From Calothrix sp. MO_192.B10 (GTDB lineage Bacteria > Cyanobacteriota > Cyanobacteriia > Cyanobacteriales > Nostocaceae), in NCBI GenBank assembly GCA_030065055.1, contig JASJDS010000008.1, positions 1 to 44,943 on the forward strand: 44,943 nucleotides of DNA, read 5' to 3'. Positions 15,001 through 23,007 of the stretch are shown piece after piece. The translations under genes were made by a program, and so were the position numbers. How positions within the stretch are numbered: the first letter of the stretch is position 1; every line of letters begins with the position of its first letter. A model generated the notes under the pieces. It searched no databases. It was not told the DNA's origin and saw only the letters and a program-made list of their open reading frames with translations.

Positions 15001-17905
15001 ACCTCTAGTAACGGCAGATAAGTTAGGATGGAAGGCGTTTTACTTCGAGGTAGATCCTGAGATTTCTAAGTTTGACCTCACTTTCTATCTCTTAGAGGAA
15101 GAATCGGAGGGAATGGTTCTTCTGACTGAATACAACACTGATTTGTTTGATGCCACTACAATTAAACGGATGAACGGGCATTTGAATACTTTGCTCGTGG
15201 GAATTGTTACCAATCCCAAGCAAAGCATTGCTGAATTACCTTTGTTGACAGAAAGTGAGCGTCATCAGTTATTGGTAGAATGGAATAATACTCAGGTTGA
15301 CTATCCCAAAGATAAGTGCATTCATCATTTGTTTGAGGAACAAGTAGAAAGAACACCGGATGCAGTGGCGGTGGTATTTGAAGACCAAGAATTAACTTAT
15401 CAGCAGTTAAATTGTCAAGCCAATCAACTGGCGCATTATTTACAAACTCTGGGGGTCAAACCAGAGGTATTAGTGGGCATCTGTGTCGAACGTTCTCTGG
15501 AGATGGTGGTGGGATTATTGGGGATTATTAAAGCCGGTGGAGCTTATGTGCCATTAGACCCGAATTATCCTACCGAACGCATTGCTTATATGTTGTCAGA
15601 TTCTGCGGTGCCAGTTTTGTTAACACAATCTAAGTTGGTTGAGGAACTCCCCTCAACTGTTGGGAAACTGGTTTTGTTGGATGCACATTGGAATGGGATT
15701 AACTCAAAACCCCAACATAACCCCGTTCATCAAATAAAACCTAACCAGTTGGCTTATGTGATGTATACATCGGGTTCAACGGGCAAACCGAAAGGAGTTA
15801 TGGTTGCTCATCAAGGATTGTGCAATTTAGCTTGGGCTCAAATTAGACTTTTTGATGTCGAGCAAAACAGTAGCATTCTCCAGTTTGCGTCTTTTAGTTT
15901 TGATGCTTCAATCTGGGAAATTGTGATGAGCATTTGTTCTGGGGCGCGACTATTTATGGGAACGACTGAATCATTGCGACCCGGAGCAGAGTTAATAGAG
16001 TTATTACAAAAACAAGTCATTACTCATGTCACTTTGTCACCATCAGCGTTAGCAACTTTGACCAATCAAACTCTGCCAACCTTAGAGAATATTATTGTGG
16101 CCGGAGAAGCTTGTACCAAAGAGTTGGTAGAGCAATGGTCAGTGGGTCGGCACTTTTTCAATGCCTACGGACCGACAGAATCTACTGTTTGTGCAACTGT
16201 AGCCGAATGTACCAACATCAATTACAAACCACCGATCGGTCGTCCGATCGCCAACACTGTTATCTATATCCTGGACAAACATCTCCAACCCGTACCCATT
16301 GGTGTACCCGGAGAACTGCATATTGGTGGTGCGGGTTTAGCCCGAGGCTATCTCAACCGTCCCGAACTAACAGAGCAAAAGTTTATCCCTAACCCGTTTA
16401 GCAATAAACCAGGTTCTCGCCTCTACAAAACTGGTGATTTAGCCCGTTATTTACCCGATGGAAATATAGAGTTTCTCGGACGTATTGATAATCAAGTAAA
16501 AATTCGAGGTTTCCGGATCGAAGTTGGAGAAATTGAAGCAGTACTTGCCCAACATGACAACGTGCGAGAAGCTGTAGTTATTGCCCGCGAGGACATTCCA
16601 GGAGACAAACGTCTAGTAGCTTATTTAACTACTAATGACGCAAAAAACACAATCAATGATTTGCGTTCTTTCCTCAAGACTAAACTACCCGAGTACATGA
16701 TTCCTGGTGCTTTTGTCCTTCTCGAAGCAATGCCCCTAACTCCTAACGGCAAAGTCAACCGTCGTGGCTTACCTGTCCCCGATGCTTCAAGTTTGGTTCG
16801 GGAAACCAGTTTTGTTGCTCCCCGGGACTCGGTGGAATTACAACTAGCCCAAATTTGGTCAAAGATTCTCGGTGTTTCTTCCATCGGAGTCCAAGATAAC
16901 TTCTTTGATCTCGGTGGTCATTCTCTGTTAGCAGTGCGTCTGATGGCTGACATTGAGAAACAATTTGGCAAAAATCTATCTTTAGCTGACCTTTTCCAAG
17001 GTGCTACCATAGAACAATTAGCTATTCTACTGCACCAAAACACTGATACTCACTCTTGGTCTCCCTTAGTTGCCATTCAACCCCAAGGAAACCACCCACC
17101 GTTCTTCTGTATGCCTGGTTCCGGTGGCAATGTGGTCTACTTCCACCAACTCGCCCATCATCTGGGAAATGACCAACCTTTTTACGCTTTACAACCCCCC
17201 AGCTTAGATGGAGTGTCGGAACCCTTTAGTACTGTTGAAGAGGTAGCCGTTTACTACCTCCAAGCCATCCAATCCCTTCAACCCTCTGGTCCGTACTTCC
17301 TTGGCGGTCATTCCTTTGGGGTTCTGGTTGCCTTTGAAATAGCACAACAGCTACAAAAACAAGGAGAAACGGTTGCCCTACTCGCCCTATTTGACCTTCC
17401 CGCCCGACTTCCTGGTAGCACCCCAAAACAGCTAGATTGGGATGATGCCCGATGGTTGACTAATATTGCCCATATCCTCGAAATGTTATCTGGGAAAAAT
17501 CTCGGCATTGACTATGAAACCCTCAAACCTCTCAATCCTGAAGCGCAATTAAACCATCTCAAACAGCAGATGGAAATCGTCAATCTGTTGCCACCTAATT
17601 CAGGAATTGAACGAGTGCGTGGGATTGTTAAAACGATTAAAGCTGACGAATTGGCTTTTATGAGTTATCTCCCACAAGGAGGTTATCAAGGTCGGATTAC
17701 CCTGTTCCGCACCAGGGGCGTTTATCAGGATAAATTGGGAATGCTTGGTGAAATTCCCACAGATCCAACTTGGGGATGGAACCAGTTTTCTAGCCAACCC
17801 GTGGAGGTTGATGTTGTTCCTGGAAACCATACTACCATGCTTGGTGAACCTCACGTTCAGGTGTTAGCTGAAAAACTTAAATTTTGTCTAGCTAGGGTTT
17901 GCTGA
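12050..17905 (+). CDS. Two-module non-ribosomal peptide synthetase, A-T-C-A-T-TE
   Basis: 1951 residues. Adenylation 1 (about 30-530; YTSGSTGKPKG core, YKTGDLARY) is followed by carrier 1 (LGGHSLLA, Ser575), condensation (about 640-1060; HHSVIDA at 764-770), adenylation 2 (about 1095-1590), carrier 2 (Ser1625) and a type-I thioesterase (GGHSFG, Ser1755; likely His1927). Read against the Stachelhaus positions, A1 gives D-V-Q-F-I-A-Q-V-V (221, 222, 225...), near the proline code. A2 gives D-A-W-T-I-A-A-V-C (1285, 1286, 1289...), near the GrsA phenylalanine code. There is no epimerase or starter C domain, so module 1 loads first. Predicted product: Pro-Phe dipeptide or its cyclic form. No clear ribosome-binding site; an IS1 remnant abuts the start, so 5' truncation is possible. 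Confidence 0.9.
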   Translation: MNKNNDLIYNRERNSAAPIDHPKDKCVHQLFEEQVEKTPDAVAVVFEDRQLTYRDLNCQANQIAHYLQSEGVGPEVLVGICVERSLEMVVGLLGIIKAGGAYVPLDPGYPQERLAYMIEDTQASVLLTQKNLVAGLPEIRAQIICLDGEGNLVSQETDLNPNCTVSEENLAYVIYTSGSTGKPKGVAMKHLALRNLILWQRSNTTVSTGAKTLQFAPISFDVSFQEIFSTWCGGGTLFLISEELRRDSVALLHLVRAKQIERLFLPFVALQQLAQTTQTLGLIPTSLREVITAGEQLQITPEIASFFSQLKDCSLHNQYGPSESHVVTAFTLTGSTDTWPALPPIGRPIANIQMYILDQFAQAVPVGIPGELYIGGVGLARGYLNRPELTAERFIPNPFSQEEGSRLYKTGDLARYLPDGNIEYLGRLDNQVKVRGFRIELGEIEVTLAQHPDLRQTAVILREDQPGDKRLVAYVCPNEGPIPTSGQLRRFLWEKLPDYMVPGTFVTLEALPLTPSGKVDRRALPAPDASSLIRETSFVAPRDAVELQLAQIWSEILGVSPIGVDDNLIELGGHSLLATKIMGLVRDRFGVELPLNCLFECPTVAELAKEVLQSEGLTIGPPLQPISREQTIPLSFAQEQLWFLNQLRPEEPVYNETLSIHLGGDINIPALAESLTELIRRHEILRTTYRVLNGQLCQEIHPPSAFALPIVDLREWSQTKRETEAVRIATEQLRQEFDLTRGPLLRGTLIQLASDNYRLYFAIHHSVIDAESFVHIIQELEIIYTAFCQGLPSPLPELPIQYADFAVWQRQRLLGEVLSHQLAYWEKKLENLPQLKLPTDRPRTPQTTFTGSFVRHGLSFDLIEKLKTLSRQESVTLFVTLATAIKVLLYRYSAQSDIVLGTLISQRGRSELEGIIGNFLNPLVLRSDLSGNPSFCELLKRVRNVCLSAYSHQDVPFQKVVEALHPEYQINQNPMFQVAFTIDPPLVTADKLGWKAFYFEVDPEISKFDLTFYLLEEESEGMVLLTEYNTDLFDATTIKRMNGHLNTLLVGIVTNPKQSIAELPLLTESERHQLLVEWNNTQVDYPKDKCIHHLFEEQVERTPDAVAVVFEDQELTYQQLNCQANQLAHYLQTLGVKPEVLVGICVERSLEMVVGLLGIIKAGGAYVPLDPNYPTERIAYMLSDSAVPVLLTQSKLVEELPSTVGKLVLLDAHWNGINSKPQHNPVHQIKPNQLAYVMYTSGSTGKPKGVMVAHQGLCNLAWAQIRLFDVEQNSSILQFASFSFDASIWEIVMSICSGARLFMGTTESLRPGAELIELLQKQVITHVTLSPSALATLTNQTLPTLENIIVAGEACTKELVEQWSVGRHFFNAYGPTESTVCATVAECTNINYKPPIGRPIANTVIYILDKHLQPVPIGVPGELHIGGAGLARGYLNRPELTEQKFIPNPFSNKPGSRLYKTGDLARYLPDGNIEFLGRIDNQVKIRGFRIEVGEIEAVLAQHDNVREAVVIAREDIPGDKRLVAYLTTNDAKNTINDLRSFLKTKLPEYMIPGAFVLLEAMPLTPNGKVNRRGLPVPDASSLVRETSFVAPRDSVELQLAQIWSKILGVSSIGVQDNFFDLGGHSLLAVRLMADIEKQFGKNLSLADLFQGATIEQLAILLHQNTDTHSWSPLVAIQPQGNHPPFFCMPGSGGNVVYFHQLAHHLGNDQPFYALQPPSLDGVSEPFSTVEEVAVYYLQAIQSLQPSGPYFLGGHSFGVLVAFEIAQQLQKQGETVALLALFDLPARLPGSTPKQLDWDDARWLTNIAHILEMLSGKNLGIDYETLKPLNPEAQLNHLKQQMEIVNLLPPNSGIERVRGIVKTIKADELAFMSYLPQGGYQGRITLFRTRGVYQDKLGMLGEIPTDPTWGWNQFSSQPVEVDVVPGNHTTMLGEPHVQVLAEKLKFCLARVC

Positions 17906-17951
17906 ATAAATCTACAGAATGCATCTAGAGGCTAAAAAACTTGCACAACGA

Positions 17952-18176
17952 TCAATTACTATGTAAGTAGAGGTCAGCGTTGAAAATCTCAAGGGGGTGA
18001 CAAAATAGATGAAAACTAGACACTATCATTAAAACATTATTTTCTTTCCACTGGGTTCTATCTAATGTTAAAAATAAACGGCTACCTAACTTAAATTCTT
18101 GGTGTATTGTGTTTTTGTGTGTGGTCTCGATTGCAATTTTTACGCTTGGACATAAAAAATTAGCCAAACTTTCCAT
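17952..18176 (-). pseudogene. IS4-like transposase remnant
   Basis: A 74-codon frame contains LFLTLDRTQWKENNVLMIVS, the strongly conserved first-aspartate segment (LDRTQWxxNN) of IS4-type DDE transposases, plus a diverged upstream ESLANFLCPSVKI. The rest of the catalytic domain is missing and the sequence after it has drifted. It fills much of the 457-base gap between the NRPS and the asparagine-synthase-like gene. The remainder of that gap (18177-18362) is AT-rich with no gene seen. Confidence 0.72.
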
Positions 18177-18362
18177 AACTTAGTTTGATATTTTTATGCA
18201 ACCATAAAATAATTTATTTACTGTAAAATTATTTTATTGCGATTGATAATTTATTTTTTTCCGCTCGATACGCTTCGGGTGCCATTGCTTGTGACTTTTG
18301 CGTAAATTCTTATATATACTTACTTATGAAATATTTCCCAAAAGTAAGAAAACTATTTTTTT

Positions 18363-20297
18363 ATGTGTGGCATAGTGGCATTGTTTTCAACGCACGAGCA
18401 AATTGCAGAATCCTCTTTGAAAAAAGGCATGGATTCCTTAAAACATCGAGGTCCAGATGGGTTTGGGTTTTGGATTTCTCCTGAACACCAAGTTGGTTTA
18501 GGGCATAGAAGACTTAGTATTATCGATATTGATGGTGGTGAACAGCCGATTGCTAACCAAGATAAAACTTTACATATAATTGTTAATGGAGAGTTTTATG
18601 ATTTTGAGCATATACAAGGTGATTTGCAACGATGGGGATATAAATTAAAAACTAATTCCGATAGTGAGATAGCTCTTCATTTATACAACGAGTTTGGAAC
18701 ACAATGCCTACATCATCTCAGAGGTGAATTTGCTTTTGTTCTTTGGGACGAAAGTAATGAATTACTTTTTGCAGCGCGAGACCGTTTTGGCATAAAACCC
18801 CTGTACTATAGTAATTATCAAAATACTCTTTATATTGCCTCAGAAATCAAAGCTTTATTAGCTATGGGAATTCCAGCGTCTTGGGATTATGAAGGATTTT
18901 GGCAAAATGAATGGGGTATTTTAGCTCCAGATCGGACTCTATTTGCTAATATTTATCAAGTACCTCCTGGTCATTTTTTCATCGCATCTCGCTCTGGAAT
19001 AAAACTGCAACGTTATTGGGATTTTGATTATCCGCGAATTGATGATTATTTATCACAAAATAGTCCAACTCCATCCGATTATATTGAGCAGCTTCGCTAT
19101 ACATTAGATGAAGCTGTTAAACTTCGCTTGAGGGCTGATGTACCAGTTGCTTGTTATCTTAGTGGTGGTCTTGATTCATCTACAATTTTAGGATTAGCAA
19201 CAAAACATAGTGTTCAACCAGTTCAAGCATTTACTGTCGCTTTTGATGATGAAGCTTATAACGAAGAATCTTTTGCTCGTGAAGCAGCAGCATATACTGG
19301 TGCGAATTTAGATGTTATTCCCATTACTCAATCTGACTTAGCTGAACATTTTGCCGATTCAATTTGGTATGGTGAAAGACTAGCTATTGATGGCAGTTTT
19401 ATTGCTCATTATCTATTAAATAAATCCGCTTCAAATGCAGGTTATAAAGTTGTCCTTACGGGGGAAGGTTCAGATGAAATATTTGGCGGCTATGTTCATT
19501 TTCGCCAAGATATGTTGCTCTACAATCAACAAGAACATGACAAAGAAAAGGTAAAAATTTTACTAGAAGATTTAAAGCAGAATAATAAGGCTTCAGCGGG
19601 TTTCTTAATGGCAGATAATAACTCAAATCAACTTTTCAATACTGTTGAGTGTTTGTTAGGCTTTGTTCCATCTTGGATGCAAGCTTTTGCTGGAGGATAT
19701 CTCACATCTCTTCCTTTGTATTCACCTTCTTTTATTGCGTCATTTGCCCAAAAGAATGTATATCGTATCTTTTTTAATCAAATAGATGTACAAGGACAAC
19801 TTTTTAATAGAGAACCCGTTCACCAATCTCTTTATTTGTGGTGTAAAACCTTACTCCCTAGTCACATTTTGCGAATCTTAGCCGATGGTATGGAGATGGC
19901 ACACTCCATTGAAGGAAGGTTATCGTTTTTAGACCACAAAGTTGTGGAATTAGTTTGTAATATGCCTGTTGCACTAAAAATTCGTGGTCTTACGGAAAAA
20001 TATATCCTTAGAGAAGCTGCAAAACCATTTATAACGGAGACAATCTATAAACGACCAAAACATCCATTTATTTCTCCCCCATCGACTTTCAAGCTAAATG
20101 AACCATTACAAGAACTTGTCCAAGATACTTTACGAAGTTCGCTGATGTCTAGCGTACCTTTCTATAATCAAGCAGCGGTAATTCATTTGCTTGACCAATT
20201 ACCAAAAATGGATGAAAGCAAGCGCTCTTCTTTGGATGTAGTTTTGATGAAGATGTTGAGTGCTTACTTTCTTCAAGAAAGATTTGGATTAGTTTAA
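18363..20297 (+). CDS. Asparagine synthase (glutamine-hydrolysing) family enzyme
   Basis: The 644-residue protein has Cys2 as amidotransferase nucleophile (MCGIVALFS), RRLSIIDIDGGEQP, the VNGEFYDFE segment and SDSEIALHLY for glutamine binding. The synthase domain follows with PP-loop SGGLDSS at 267-273 and GEGSDEIFGGY at about 367-377. It should release ammonia from glutamine and transfer it to an AMP-activated carboxylate. Length and layout match the larger AsnB type frequent in secondary-metabolite and cell-surface clusters, so the substrate need not be aspartate. It lies 458 bases after the NRPS, on the same strand, separated by a transposase remnant; a role in amidating the peptide is only a hypothesis. 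No clear ribosome-binding site. Confidence 0.85.
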   Translation: MCGIVALFSTHEQIAESSLKKGMDSLKHRGPDGFGFWISPEHQVGLGHRRLSIIDIDGGEQPIANQDKTLHIIVNGEFYDFEHIQGDLQRWGYKLKTNSDSEIALHLYNEFGTQCLHHLRGEFAFVLWDESNELLFAARDRFGIKPLYYSNYQNTLYIASEIKALLAMGIPASWDYEGFWQNEWGILAPDRTLFANIYQVPPGHFFIASRSGIKLQRYWDFDYPRIDDYLSQNSPTPSDYIEQLRYTLDEAVKLRLRADVPVACYLSGGLDSSTILGLATKHSVQPVQAFTVAFDDEAYNEESFAREAAAYTGANLDVIPITQSDLAEHFADSIWYGERLAIDGSFIAHYLLNKSASNAGYKVVLTGEGSDEIFGGYVHFRQDMLLYNQQEHDKEKVKILLEDLKQNNKASAGFLMADNNSNQLFNTVECLLGFVPSWMQAFAGGYLTSLPLYSPSFIASFAQKNVYRIFFNQIDVQGQLFNREPVHQSLYLWCKTLLPSHILRILADGMEMAHSIEGRLSFLDHKVVELVCNMPVALKIRGLTEKYILREAAKPFITETIYKRPKHPFISPPSTFKLNEPLQELVQDTLRSSLMSSVPFYNQAAVIHLLDQLPKMDESKRSSLDVVLMKMLSAYFLQERFGLV

Positions 20298-20349
20298 CCT
20301 GAGTTTGGGTTAAGCAGATTGGGGCTAGTAACTGTTCTTTAATTTCTAC

Positions 20350-20389
20350 CCATATCTGGAAATATATACCCCTAACGGTCCAGATATGG
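20350..20389. repeat. 10-bp perfect inverted repeat after the Asn-synthase-like gene
   Basis: CCATATCTGG (20350-20359) and CCAGATATGG (20380-20389) lie 53 bases past the stop codon, in the space between two convergent genes. It lacks a T-run but could stop transcription from the plus strand. A second small dyad, ATTTCAG/CTGAAAT (20450-20470), abuts the convergent gene's stop. Confidence 0.55.
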
Positions 20390-20471
20390 TAAAAGTCAGT
20401 CTAGATGAAGGTTTAGTTTTTTAGGTTGATGACAATAAGCAATCATTGCATTTCAGCTAAATTCTGAAATT

Positions 20472-21185
20472 TTATTCTCCCTTACATAATTCAATTTGAT
20501 AATCTTTAACTAGCAGTTCGATCATAAATAAATCTATATTGCTATGATGAAATTTGATAGCTAAAGGTACCGTTAATCTTTTCTGAATTTCGTCATAAGT
20601 TCTCTTTCCAAAGTAGAAAAAGCTTTGGGTACTGTTACGAGATGTATGCATGGAAAAACCTAAAAAATCCAAGTCAGGAAGATTCGCAATATATTGACCC
20701 AATCGGTAAGCATATTTTCTATCCGAAGTCAACACAGGATTAACTAAAACGCTGTCCTTACCATTTTTGTATAGTTGGGAAAATTCAAGCCATCCTAATT
20801 TTGTCGCATTATTGATGATAAACTCTCCGTATCGAGCTTCTCCCCCCACTGCGATTATAAAATATAATGGTGGGTTATTAATTTGATACCATTTTTCTTT
20901 TTCCTGAATAAATCTCCACCAAAAAGGAGTATGCTTTTTAAGTGCTTGAAGTAATTTCCAGGTTAAAAAAGACGTAAAAGTTGAATATTGATTTTGGAAA
21001 TTATCTTGATAATTCTTTTGTGCATCTTTTAAATCTAATCTTAAAGTAATATTTAAATAAGGATTTAAGATTTCGGTTTCGTCAATAAAAAATTCTAAAG
21101 CCCACCCTACATAACTATTTTTGTATTTATCAGTATCTAAAGGTTTAGCTTCGTATTTGTCTAAAAAGTAATCTAAATTTTCCAT
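20472..21185 (-). CDS. Chloramphenicol-acetyltransferase-like acyltransferase
   Basis: The 237 residues resemble the CAT fold. NPYLNITLRLDLKDA near residue 41 matches the N-terminal strand/helix of CAT, and an aromatic-rich centre (KKHTPFWWRFIQE) follows. The C-terminal LTVPLAIKFHHSNIDLFMIE carries the catalytic HHxxxD. The usual glycine after D is absent, so activity is not certain. CAT-like enzymes acylate small molecules with acyl-CoA and are related in fold to NRPS condensation domains. It is convergent with the Asn-synthase-like gene, close to the NRPS, so a tailoring or self-protection role is possible. Family assignment is by motif and length only. Confidence 0.65.
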   Translation of the reverse strand: MENLDYFLDKYEAKPLDTDKYKNSYVGWALEFFIDETEILNPYLNITLRLDLKDAQKNYQDNFQNQYSTFTSFLTWKLLQALKKHTPFWWRFIQEKEKWYQINNPPLYFIIAVGGEARYGEFIINNATKLGWLEFSQLYKNGKDSVLVNPVLTSDRKYAYRLGQYIANLPDLDFLGFSMHTSRNSTQSFFYFGKRTYDEIQKRLTVPLAIKFHHSNIDLFMIELLVKDYQIELCKGE

Positions 21186-21231
21186 ATGTCAACTAATCTC
21201 AAACAATCTATAAGTTAAAAATGTTATATTC

Positions 21232-21398
21232 AGGACTTACGCAATTGTCACAATCGGTGGTTGGTGCGTGACGTTATAAGTCTTATTGCTACATTCAAAT
21301 ATTTTCGCACCTCACGCAACGGCAATAATGCCCTTTTGAAAATCTACACCGCATTTTGCCTCCCCTACGCCAAAAAATATGCCAGTTGCGTAAGTCCT
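21232..21398. mobile_element. MITE-like element, copy 1 (167 bp)
   Basis: Perfect 13-base terminal inverted repeats AGGACTTACGCAA (21232-21244) and TTGCGTAAGTCCT (21386-21398) enclose non-coding DNA. A second element with the same ends lies at 44698-44789. No transposase is present, so mobility would depend on an enzyme elsewhere in the genome. Confidence 0.8.
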
Positions 21399-21540
21399 AA
21401 TATTATTTATCATGAGGCTAATTCAGTCAGCTATCGCAGGCTTTGTTTATTTAGCCCCAATAATCTTATAGGCTGTGGAGCCTACTCGTACTGCTAGACT
21501 ATTAACCCTTTTCTGTCACTCTGGAAAAATAAAAATAAAT

Positions 21541-21690
21541 GTAGGTTGGGTGGAGCGTAGCGTAACCCAACAATACCGACGTTTTTGGTTGTTGGGTTAC
21601 TCTACGAGAAGCCCCTTCGGGTCTACGTCCCTCAAACGCCACTTCCTACAACGGAGGGAACCTCCGCAACGGAGTGGCTCCCCAACCTAC
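21541..21690. repeat. Nested palindromic repeat with GTAGGTTGGG ends
   Basis: GTAGGTTGGG (21541-21550) pairs with CCCAACCTAC (21681-21690). Inside, GTAACCCAACAA (21562-21573) pairs with TTGTTGGGTTAC (21589-21600). The segment CTACAACGGAGGGAACCTCC (from 21646) recurs in near-identical form at 44914-44939. The whole block is a dispersed, highly folded cyanobacterial-type repeat and carries no convincing gene. Confidence 0.75.
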
Positions 21691-21760
21691 ACCTAAATTC
21701 ATCAAAGTCCTTAGAAATAAGGGTTTTAGATTTGTATTTAGCGAGAGTGATTAAAGAGGG

Positions 21761-22246
21761 TTAAACCTCAGTTTCAAATATCGCTAATCGTAGCCTATCT
21801 GCTGACTCTTCGATTTCTACTAAAGACTCAAGACTAACAACAATATTTCGTTCAACTCCTAAAATTTCGGCTGCTCGTGCAACAGATGCTTTTTCTTTAT
21901 CGTGGTAGACTCCATCAGCACGGCTCATCTTTATGGCTTGGTATAACATACCACGACGAAAATTTGCAGGAAAATCATAATGAATTCCACCCAATAGCTC
22001 TTCAATATCCGCATTTTTCCCATCAAATTTGAGGATATGTTCTTCTATCAAGTCCGATGGTACTCCCAGCATCTGTTGTTCTTCAACCAACCAATCTAAT
22101 TCTTCTGGTGCTAACTCTCCATCAGCACTAGCTATGGCCATTAAAGCCCTGATATAGTTCTTAGATACATCAAAATTTATAGGTCCAGAGGCATTATATT
22201 GCTTCTTACCATATGCTGTCATTTCAAAACTTGTTTGAGTGGTCAT
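21761..22246 (-). CDS. TerB-like protein, paralogue 1
   Basis: The 161-residue protein has a TerB-type helical domain: ALMAIASADGELAPEELDWL (about 34-53) and KMSRADGVYHDKEKASVARA (about 108-127). The two repeated SADGE/RADGxYHxxE acidic motifs are the likely metal sites. TerB-like domains occur in tellurite/stress loci and as free-standing cyanobacterial proteins; the function here is unknown. It is about 75-80% identical by eye to the next gene upstream, with the same length. An AGAGGAAAA ribosome-binding site precedes the ATG. Confidence 0.82.
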   Translation of the reverse strand: MTTQTSFEMTAYGKKQYNASGPINFDVSKNYIRALMAIASADGELAPEELDWLVEEQQMLGVPSDLIEEHILKFDGKNADIEELLGGIHYDFPANFRRGMLYQAIKMSRADGVYHDKEKASVARAAEILGVERNIVVSLESLVEIEESADRLRLAIFETEV

Positions 22247-22445
22247 GTTTTTCCTCTACATGATTCATCCTTACTGAACAAGGCAAAAGTAAAAAGTAAA
22301 AAGGCAAAAGTAAAGAAAAATCAAAATGGTTACAAGCCCCTAAATTTATTTATGGGGATTATCTTTTTACTTTTTACACAATCATCTCATAATTCTACAA
22401 CGCCGAAAAATTCACGAGAAAAATAATCATTCATAAATTAAACTG

Positions 22446-22931
22446 TTAAACGTCAGTTTCAAATATCGCTAGTCTTAACCTATCTGCAGACTCTTCTATT
22501 TCTGCTAAAGACTCAAGACTAGCAACTACACTACGTTCAATTCCTAAAATTTTAGCTGCTCGCGCAACCGCTGCTTTTTCCTTATCGTGATATACTCCAT
22601 CAGCACGGCTCATTTTGATGGCTTGATACAACATAGAACGGCGAAAATTTAGCGGAAAATCATAATGAATTCCACTCAATAGTTCTTCAATATTGACATT
22701 TTTGTCATCGAATTTGATGATATTTTCTTCTATGAAATCAGATGGTGCTCCCAGCATCTGTTGTTCTTCAACAAACCAATCTAATTCTGTTTGCGCTAAT
22801 TCACCATCTGCACTGGCGATCGCCACTATAGCTCTGACATAATTCTTTGCCACATCAACGCTCACAGGTGCAGTGATGTTGTATTTTCTCTTGGCATATG
22901 ATGTTCCTGTTAAAGTGGTTGCAGTGGTCAT
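22446..22931 (-). CDS. TerB-like protein, paralogue 2
   Basis: The 161 residues begin MTTATTLTGTSYAKRKYN and carry the same two motifs, IASADGELAQTELDWFVEEQ and KMSRADGVYHDKEKAAVARA, as paralogue 1. The ATG at 22931 is preferred to the in-frame GTG at 22940 because an AGGTG site overlaps that GTG and equal length to the paralogue results. The 200-base gap between the two genes contains AAAGTAAAA-type short repeats and no gene. Tandem duplication is the simplest origin. No signal peptide is seen, so both should be cytoplasmic. Confidence 0.82.
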   Translation of the reverse strand: MTTATTLTGTSYAKRKYNITAPVSVDVAKNYVRAIVAIASADGELAQTELDWFVEEQQMLGAPSDFIEENIIKFDDKNVNIEELLSGIHYDFPLNFRRSMLYQAIKMSRADGVYHDKEKAAVARAAKILGIERSVVASLESLAEIEESADRLRLAIFETDV

Positions 22932-23007
22932 AGTTTTCACCTGTATATTTCACTTTTAATTCTACAACAAAGTAAATTATTGGATCTGATGATTAATCAC
23001 CAAAGTA

